NCBI GenBank assembly: GCA_023386835.1 | Contig: JAEWIY010000198.1 | Location: 1-61,221 of the forward strand | DNA length: 61,221 bases | Source of the DNA: Verrucomicrobiota bacterium | GTDB lineage: Bacteria > Verrucomicrobiota > Verrucomicrobiia > Opitutales > Opitutaceae | Direction: 5' to 3' | Shown: piece by piece, positions 55,192 through 61,221 of the stretch | Numbering within the stretch: the first letter of the stretch is position 1 | Layout of the letters: every line of letters begins with the position of its first letter | Position numbers and translations under genes: made by a program | Notes under the pieces: generated by a model | Told to the model about the DNA's origin: nothing | Databases searched by the model: none | Seen by the model: only the letters and a program-made list of their open reading frames with translations

Positions 55192-56595
55192 ATGAGGACG
55201 CTCCGCATCTTCACCGCAATCGTAGGGTCTGGGATGGCCGGCATCTGTTCCGCTTCGGCAGCTTCCGACGCCACTGAGTGGAACACGCCCGGGGCGGCCA
55301 ATCCCATCCTGCCGGGCTACTTTGCCGACCCGAGCATCGTTGAGCACGAGGGCAAGTTCTACCTCTACGCGACGCTGGACCCGTGGGGCGGCGAGACGTT
55401 GGGATGCTGGGAATCGGACAACTTTCGCGACTGGACGTACCGCGTCTTGAACTGGCCGACCAAGCTCGCCTGCACGTCGCCCCACTCCACCGGCGCGATG
55501 GTGTGGGCACCCGGCGTGATCCGCGGCCCCAACGGCGGGTTCTTCATGTATGTGTCGGTCGGCAGCGAAGTGTGGGTCGGCCGTGCCGATCATCCGCTCG
55601 GACTGTGGGAAAACGCGCAACCGGGCGGCGGACCGCTCATCCCGGGCAATTACAAGCCAGGGTATCACATGATCGATGCGGAGCCCTTCATCGACGACGA
55701 CGGCACTCCGTACCTCTATTGGGGTTCCGGCTGGAACTGGGTGAACGGCCGCTGTTGGGCGGTCAAACTCAAGCCGGACATGGCAACTTTTGACGGTGAG
55801 GTGCACGACGTCACTCCCCACAACGGCCATTACTTCGAAGGCCCAGTGGTGGTGAAGCGCCACGGACGGTACTTCCTGACCTACTCGGACGGCCGCACCA
55901 ATTCGGACACGTATTGCGTTTACTACGCGATCAGCGACTCGCCACTCGGCCCCTTCACTGAACCCGACCAGGCGCTGCTGCTCTCGACGGACCACGAGCG
56001 ACAAATCGTCAGCCCCGGACACCACACGATCTTCCGCCAAGACGGGCGCGACTACATCGCTTACCATCGCCACCGCATTCCCTTCGTCGACGAAACGGCT
56101 TTTCGGCAGGTCTGCGTCGACGAGATCACCTTCGACAGAGAGACGGTCAAACCCGTACAGGCGACGCACTCGGGCCCCGCCTTTGTGCAACGATCGCTGA
56201 ACGATCGCGTCCGCACTTGGAACGTCCAAGTCACCGCCTCTTCGGAAGCCGCTCCCCACACCGCCCGTCAGGTGCTCGATGGCAACTTCGCCACGCGCTG
56301 GCAGGCCGCCGCGGCCGACCGGGAGAAATGGCTGCAACTGGACCTCGGCGACGTGCGGTCAATCACTCGCCAACGCCTTCGCCTCGAGTATCCGTGGAAG
56401 CACTATCCGATGGTCGTGCAGTCCTCCACCGATGGGGCCAACTGGCAAACGCTGTTCGACGGAACCGCGGATCGCGGCGTCACCGGCTCGCCGGTCGATC
56501 TCCCAGGCGCCCAGGAGACACGCTACTTGAAGCTTGTCTTCAGTGAAGCACTACCAGCCGAGGACTGTTCACTTTGGGAATGGGAGATTCACTGA
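55192..56595 (+). CDS. exported GH43 family glycoside hydrolase with C-terminal F5/8C (CBM32-like) domain
   Basis: The ATG at 55192 (MRTLRIFTAIVGSGMAGICSASAASD) gives 467 residues with a signal peptide. The five-bladed propeller (about 35-335) shows the GH43 triad: general base Asp46 in FADPSIVEHEGKFYLYAT, pKa-modulating Asp162 in MIDAEPFIDDDGTPYLYWGS, and general acid Glu216 in HYFEGPVVVKRHGRY. A discoidin-like domain (about 344-467) probably binds carbohydrate. Typical substrates are arabinan, arabinoxylan or xylo-oligosaccharides; which one cannot be read here. It lies 119 bp before the TonB receptor, suggesting secreted enzyme plus uptake. The 197-bp gap before it holds no gene. Confidence 0.94.
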   Translation: MRTLRIFTAIVGSGMAGICSASAASDATEWNTPGAANPILPGYFADPSIVEHEGKFYLYATLDPWGGETLGCWESDNFRDWTYRVLNWPTKLACTSPHSTGAMVWAPGVIRGPNGGFFMYVSVGSEVWVGRADHPLGLWENAQPGGGPLIPGNYKPGYHMIDAEPFIDDDGTPYLYWGSGWNWVNGRCWAVKLKPDMATFDGEVHDVTPHNGHYFEGPVVVKRHGRYFLTYSDGRTNSDTYCVYYAISDSPLGPFTEPDQALLLSTDHERQIVSPGHHTIFRQDGRDYIAYHRHRIPFVDETAFRQVCVDEITFDRETVKPVQATHSGPAFVQRSLNDRVRTWNVQVTASSEAAPHTARQVLDGNFATRWQAAAADREKWLQLDLGDVRSITRQRLRLEYPWKHYPMVVQSSTDGANWQTLFDGTADRGVTGSPVDLPGAQETRYLKLVFSEALPAEDCSLWEWEIH

Positions 56596-56714
56596 TTCGC
56601 CCATCGCGCTTCCCCACGACCGCCGACATCTGCGTCGGCTGCTGAGGAGAATCTTTTTTCAACATCTGCCGCGGTGATTTGAACCTTCGCCGGTTTGGCG
56701 GTTCTTGGTGGTGC

Positions 56715-59078
56715 ATGTTCCTGCGCCACGCGTTCCTTGCTTCCGCCGGGCTCGCCGTCTGCCTCCATGATGCGCGGACCCAGGAGGTCGTGTTGCTCGA
56801 AAAATTCGAGGTCACCGCTCAGAAGCGGGTGCAGACGATCCAGGAGGTGCCCGTGGCAGTTACCGCCTACTCGGGCGACTTCCTGAAACGAACGGGGGTG
56901 AGCGACTATGCGGGACTCGCCCCATTTGTCCCGGGCCTTTTTATTCAGGAACAGTCGCCCAACAACCCCGGTATCAACGTGCGCGGCATCACCACCGACA
57001 GCGGCGATCCGCGCAGCGAGACCCGCGTCTCCCTCTTCCAGGACGGTGTATCCATTTCCCGGTCACGCGGCTCTGTCGTGGAGCTCTTTGACCTCGAGCG
57101 GATCGAGGTGCTGAAAGGGCCACAAGGCACGCTTTTCGGACGTGGTGCGCAGATCGGCGCGATCTCGATCATCCAGAACAAACCGCAGGATGAAACCTTC
57201 ACCTCGCTGTCCGCCGGTTTGGGCAACCGCGGGCAGTATCGGCTGAATGGCGTCTTCAATACGCCCGTGGTGGAGGGACGGGTTTTTGGCCGCGTCGCGG
57301 TGAGCTATCGCGAGCACGACGGGGTCATTCCCAATCTTGCCGACGGCTCCGACCTGAGTGGCAAACAGACCCTGGCCACCCGCGCTTCGTTGCGTTGGCA
57401 GCCGACCGAACGCACCACGGCAGACCTGATCGTCAACTACCAGCGCGACACGCCGCCAGGCACGGCCTTCAAGAGCGGCGTTATTCCGACCAGCGCGGGC
57501 GATACCAATCCGTTCACTGCCGCCGAACTCAACCGTGGTCGCGACCTCTACACCGTGCGCACGGTCTGGGGGGTGACCGGCATCGTGGAACACGAGATTG
57601 ACGACCGGTGGACCCTCACCTCGATCACGGGCTGGCGAGAGTTCGACACCCACGAGGAGTTCGATGCAGACGGTTCGCGCATCTATCTCTTCGAATTCGC
57701 GGAAGACGCCCACGGCTCGCAGTTCAGCCAGGAAGTCCGGCTAAACTTCGACACCGGCAACCGCCTCACCGGTTTTGTTGGCGCAGGATACTTTTGGGAA
57801 GAGGGTGAACAACGCGCGCCCGTTCGCACCAACGAGCAGGTTCTCTGGCCTTTCCTTTCGGAGCTCTTTCGTTCCGGACTGATCGCCGGCGGGGTGCCCG
57901 CGGCACTCGCGCAGGCGGCGGTGCCCACGCTGCACCCGTTCGAGCCACAACCGACGCTGCCAAACTCCTTCGCGCTTTTCGCCCACCCGGCGCTGCCCGA
58001 GCAAGTGCAGAGCCTTTCCGCACTCGCCGGTCTGCCCCTGCAGAGCTACTACGAAGAGAGCTACGCGTACTTCGGGGAAACCAGCGCCTTCGATGTCTTT
58101 GCCGATGCGACCTATCAGGTCACTGAACGGTTTGAGCTCAGCGCGGGCCTGCGAGTCACCCAGGAGGAGATCAAAGCGGGTTACGAATCCCGCAACGGTC
58201 CCACGCCCGGACGCTTGGGCTTCATCCTGACCGGCGGCAGCACCAACAACGCATTCCGACCGTCCCCGGGTCGGCTCCAGCTCCGCCAGGACACCACCTC
58301 CTGGGTAGCCCGGGTGGCGGCCCGCCACGAATTCTCCCGCGAGCTGAACGCGTTCGCGAGCATCGCCCGCGGCCGCCGGCCCGACAGCCTGAGTTTCAGC
58401 CAGGTCACACTCGCCCCGATCGTGCTCGATGAGGAAGTGGTGTGGCACTACGAGGCCGGCCTGAAGGGATACCTGCCGCGGATCCGCGGGAGCTACGGCG
58501 TCTCCGCGTTCTACTACGACTACTCGAACTTTCAAACTCAGGCGATCACCAGCGTCGGCGTTCGCACCGCCACCGACGCGGGCAGCGCCACCGGCCATGG
58601 CTTCGAGCTCAACTTTCAGGCGGCCGCAGGAGATCACGCCACGTTGTTCACGACGTACGGGTTTACCGACGCCACCTTCGATGACCATGACGGCGACGGT
58701 CAACCGCAGGCGTTTGCGGGAAACACGTTCCGCCTGACTGCCAAACACACTTTCTCGATCGGAGCCACCGTCACCCTGCCGCTGGACTCCGGACGAATCT
58801 TCGTGACTCCAGTTTATCACTACAAGTCCGGGCACTACTTCGAGGACGACAACGCGTCCGCCGGCGGCACGTTGTACCAACGCGGCTTTTCGCTCGTGAA
58901 CCTGCGCGCCGGATTTCACTCGCGCGACGGACGGTGGGAGATCACAGCTTACGTGGACAACCTGTTCGACAAGGACCACCTGATCGACGCGGGCAACACG
59001 GCCAACGCGTTCGGAATCCCGACCTTTGTGGCCGGCCATCCGCGGTTCTACGGCGCGAGCGCGACGCTCCGCTTCTAG
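56715..59078 (+). CDS. TonB-dependent outer-membrane receptor
   Basis: Energy-coupled importer. The ATG at 56715 (MFLRHAFLASAGLAVCLHDA) gives 787 residues with a signal peptide; an in-frame TTG 12 codons earlier is less attractive. The TonB-box-like EKFEVTAQKRVQTIQEVP is followed by the plug domain (VPVAVTAYSGDFLKRTG...INVRGITTDSGDPRSETRVSLFQDGVSISRSRGS, ERIEVLKGPQGTLFGRGAQIG, to about 170) and a 22-strand-type barrel ending in an aromatic residue (SATLRF). Its position after GH43 suggests sugar or oligosaccharide uptake; iron compounds cannot be excluded. Its stop overlaps that of the convergent kinase. Confidence 0.95.
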   Translation: MFLRHAFLASAGLAVCLHDARTQEVVLLEKFEVTAQKRVQTIQEVPVAVTAYSGDFLKRTGVSDYAGLAPFVPGLFIQEQSPNNPGINVRGITTDSGDPRSETRVSLFQDGVSISRSRGSVVELFDLERIEVLKGPQGTLFGRGAQIGAISIIQNKPQDETFTSLSAGLGNRGQYRLNGVFNTPVVEGRVFGRVAVSYREHDGVIPNLADGSDLSGKQTLATRASLRWQPTERTTADLIVNYQRDTPPGTAFKSGVIPTSAGDTNPFTAAELNRGRDLYTVRTVWGVTGIVEHEIDDRWTLTSITGWREFDTHEEFDADGSRIYLFEFAEDAHGSQFSQEVRLNFDTGNRLTGFVGAGYFWEEGEQRAPVRTNEQVLWPFLSELFRSGLIAGGVPAALAQAAVPTLHPFEPQPTLPNSFALFAHPALPEQVQSLSALAGLPLQSYYEESYAYFGETSAFDVFADATYQVTERFELSAGLRVTQEEIKAGYESRNGPTPGRLGFILTGGSTNNAFRPSPGRLQLRQDTTSWVARVAARHEFSRELNAFASIARGRRPDSLSFSQVTLAPIVLDEEVVWHYEAGLKGYLPRIRGSYGVSAFYYDYSNFQTQAITSVGVRTATDAGSATGHGFELNFQAAAGDHATLFTTYGFTDATFDDHDGDGQPQAFAGNTFRLTAKHTFSIGATVTLPLDSGRIFVTPVYHYKSGHYFEDDNASAGGTLYQRGFSLVNLRAGFHSRDGRWEITAYVDNLFDKDHLIDAGNTANAFGIPTFVAGHPRFYGASATLRF

Positions 59079-61221
59079 CGGCCGACCGCCCCGGCCGCCG
59101 GCACGCGCGCCAGCGTTTGGCGCAGTGTGGCAAGATTGAGCGGCTTGGTCAGAAACTCGTCCATGCCGAGAGCAAGGCAGCGCTCGCGCTCGCCCTTCAG
59201 CGCGTGGGCGGTCAGCGCGATGATGTAGGCACGTGGCCCATCGGGCGTCTCGCTGGCGCGAATACGGCGCACCGCCTCGTAGCCGTCCATCACCGGCATC
59301 TCGAGGTCCATGAGCAGCGCATCAAAGCGTTCGTTCTCCAATACGGCCAGACCCTTGGCTCCGTCGCCCACAAAATGTGTTTCGTGTCCGAAGTGGGCGA
59401 GGAACGCGCCAATGACCTTCTGATTCACGACGTTGTCTTCAAAAACGAGGACCTTCAACCGGCGGTGGGAAGGCGGTGCGACGGGCGCCAGCGCGGCGAG
59501 TTTCACCGGTGCCTCGGAAGGCCCAGCCGGCACCGTGCGCACGATCGCGGTGAAGACCGAGCCTTGGCCTTTCTCGCTCTTCACCGTAAGGGAACCACCC
59601 ATCAATTCGCAAAGGCGGCGCGTAATGGAAAGGCCGAGACCGGTTCCGCCGAAACGGCGCGTGATGGAGGCATCCGCCTGGCTGAAGGGCGTAAAGATGT
59701 GAGCCTGCTGCTCCGGCGTGATGCCGATCCCGGTGTCGACGACGGTGAAATGGATCATGTCGGGCGCGGTCCAGCTGACGTCGAGGCTGACTCGCCCGTG
59801 CTCCGTGAACTTGATCGCGTTGCCGAGCAGGTTGGTCAGGATCTGCTGCAGTCGCACCGGATCGCTCAGGATCGCCGACGGCACGTCGTCGGCGATGCGC
59901 GTCATGAATTCCAGGTTCTTGGCCGCGGCCGCCGGCTGGAGCAGCCCGGAGGCCTGACGCACGATTGATCCGACTTCGCAGCGAATCTGCTCAATCTCCA
60001 GTTGGTTGGCGGCGATCTTCGAGTAGTCCAGCACATCGTTGATGATGACGAGCAACGACCGGGTGCTCTGGTCAATGAGGTCGAGGTACTCGCGCTGCTT
60101 CGGATCGAGCGGGCTCGATTTCAGCAACTGCGTGAACCCGGTGACGCCGTTCATGGGCGTACGAATCTCGTGGCTCATCGTTGCTAGAAACCTCGCCTGC
60201 GCCTGCCCGGCGGCCTCTGCGGTTTCCTTGGCGAGACGGAGCTGCGCCTCGTTCTCCTTCAGCCGCGTAATGTCGCTCAAGACCAGGACCCGCGCCCGCG
60301 CGCGCCCTTCCGACTCATCGAGCACAGCGAACAACGAGGCGTCGAACGTCCTCGTCCCGATAGGGACTTCCGTTCTCTGGTTGCCTGGCGAGCAAACCAA
60401 GGCCGCCAGTTCAGGCCACGGTCGCAGGATGTCGGCGGCCGGTCGCCCGTAACCGCGCCACGTCGGCAGCGCGAATGTCGTCACCGCGGCCTGATTGCAG
60501 TCGACCAGCCGATCCTCGGCGTCAAAAACCAGGATCCGGTCGTCCAAACGTTCGATCAACGCAGCCCGCGCCACCGGCGCGAGGTTCAGCAATCGGTGCC
60601 GCAGCAGCGCGAAGACGATCAACGTGCTCGTGAGCGGGAACAGGGCCGGCGCATAGTTAAATCCCGCCGGTTTCGTGAGCTGCAGCAAATGCAGGACGTC
60701 CGCCGTCCAGCCGACCAGCGCCGCCGCGAGGAAGATCAGCCGCCCGCGGCGCTCCCATGGCGTGTGGTGCTTCTTCGGATACAGCAGCAGGAAGATCACT
60801 CCCCAGGCGGCGTAGTTGTAGAGGTAGTAGATCAGTCCCCAGGGCCCCCGACCGTTGCGCAGAACCGGGATGCCAGCTGACGAGTCGATCCAGAATGAGT
60901 GCCGCAAGAGCGGATTCTGGCCGGGCCCGGGCAGCCAGAGCAGGATCAGCGTAACTAAGGGGACAACAAGGACCGCCACCGCCATCCAGCCCCGCAGCAG
61001 CGGCCGCGCGCGCGTCATCCGGTGCACCATCTCCAGCCAGGCGGCGGCATAGAAACAGAGAAACGAGCAGCGAATCTGGAAGACCAGCAACTTGCCCTCG
61101 AGCGACGGCGTGCTGAGCTCGATCGCGTAGCCGAGAGCCCACGCCGCATTCAACAACAGCGCGAGGCAGAACGGGCCGGCGGCCGGCGTCCGCAGACGGC
61201 TGCGGACAAAAAGCGCCATGA
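59075..61221 (-). CDS. hybrid histidine kinase with 7TM-type sensor (N-terminus beyond window)
   Basis: From the ATG at 61219 the frame codes 714 residues, but the N-terminal helix of the 7TM sensor family appears to be missing, so the real start probably lies outside the window. The order is TM sensor (about 1-210 here) with a WALGYAIEL opening and WTADVLHLLQLTK, a PAS-like segment (about 220-330), HisKA MSHEIRTPMNG (His350), HATPase with GTGLGLSITRRLCELMGG, and a receiver with Asp638 in LMDLEMPVMDG. It resembles the larger kinase at 37-41 kb but with one receiver. Its stop codon overlaps that of the TonB gene (CTAG). Confidence 0.93.
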   Translation of the reverse strand, partial: MALFVRSRLRTPAAGPFCLALLLNAAWALGYAIELSTPSLEGKLLVFQIRCSFLCFYAAAWLEMVHRMTRARPLLRGWMAVAVLVVPLVTLILLWLPGPGQNPLLRHSFWIDSSAGIPVLRNGRGPWGLIYYLYNYAAWGVIFLLLYPKKHHTPWERRGRLIFLAAALVGWTADVLHLLQLTKPAGFNYAPALFPLTSTLIVFALLRHRLLNLAPVARAALIERLDDRILVFDAEDRLVDCNQAAVTTFALPTWRGYGRPAADILRPWPELAALVCSPGNQRTEVPIGTRTFDASLFAVLDESEGRARARVLVLSDITRLKENEAQLRLAKETAEAAGQAQARFLATMSHEIRTPMNGVTGFTQLLKSSPLDPKQREYLDLIDQSTRSLLVIINDVLDYSKIAANQLEIEQIRCEVGSIVRQASGLLQPAAAAKNLEFMTRIADDVPSAILSDPVRLQQILTNLLGNAIKFTEHGRVSLDVSWTAPDMIHFTVVDTGIGITPEQQAHIFTPFSQADASITRRFGGTGLGLSITRRLCELMGGSLTVKSEKGQGSVFTAIVRTVPAGPSEAPVKLAALAPVAPPSHRRLKVLVFEDNVVNQKVIGAFLAHFGHETHFVGDGAKGLAVLENERFDALLMDLEMPVMDGYEAVRRIRASETPDGPRAYIIALTAHALKGERERCLALGMDEFLTKPLNLATLRQTLARVPAAGAVGR

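Overview
The window is high-GC DNA from what is most likely a member of the Verrucomicrobiota, probably Opitutaceae. I infer this from the gene set (a short EF-Ts of about 197 residues, a CRTAC1/ASPIC-UnbV protein, DUF2157 with a GDYXXLXY partner, PPi-dependent phosphofructokinase, several large hybrid kinases, a GH43 enzyme beside a TonB receptor), from an outer-membrane (Gram-negative) cell plan, and from the rarity of strong Shine-Dalgarno sequences. There is no rRNA, CRISPR array, insertion sequence or phage gene; one tRNA (Ser, CGA) is present. The window looks like ordinary chromosome.

Layout. 0-9.9 kb: the first codons of aroB (minus strand, cut by the edge), xylose isomerase with a clear terminator, PPi-phosphofructokinase, a POT peptide transporter, thpR, a secreted-looking M3 oligopeptidase, a guanidinium-type SMR exporter, a 2OG-Fe(II) oxygenase-like protein, a weak small ORF, a SeqA-like protein and diacylglycerol kinase. 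9.9-20.4 kb: an LptF/LptG permease, NhaC antiporter, NSS symporter with a 53-residue MetS-like partner, a PAS hybrid kinase, msrB and htpG. 20.4-27 kb: glgX-treY-treZ, which make trehalose from glycogen. 27-34.3 kb: DUF2157/GDYXXLXY pair, two small membrane proteins, a succinate-semialdehyde-type dehydrogenase and polyphosphate kinase. 34.4-41.3 kb: tRNA-Ser with tandem repeats, DUF983, rpsB-tsf with terminator, and a 1440-residue hybrid kinase with a striking tandem OB-fold-like sensor. 41.6-49.1 kb: a LysR regulator divergent from a three-gene RND efflux operon followed by a MarR regulator. 49-61.2 kb: a VOC protein, an outer-membrane barrel, CRTAC1-FKBP, DUF488, a GH43-F5/8C enzyme, a TonB receptor and a 7TM hybrid kinase running off the right edge.

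How the genes fit together. Xylose isomerase, PPi-PFK, GH43 and the TonB receptor suggest a plant-polysaccharide sugar degrader. Trehalose synthesis, polyphosphate kinase, NhaC, HtpG and MsrB are stress and osmotic functions. The RND operon is bracketed by two candidate regulators.

The observation most worth following is the 168-residue protein at 8840-9346. It matches the SeqA replication-initiation regulator over both domains, although SeqA is classically known from Dam-positive Gammaproteobacteria. Next are the kinase with about seven OB-like modules and the unannotated-size MetS-like subunit.
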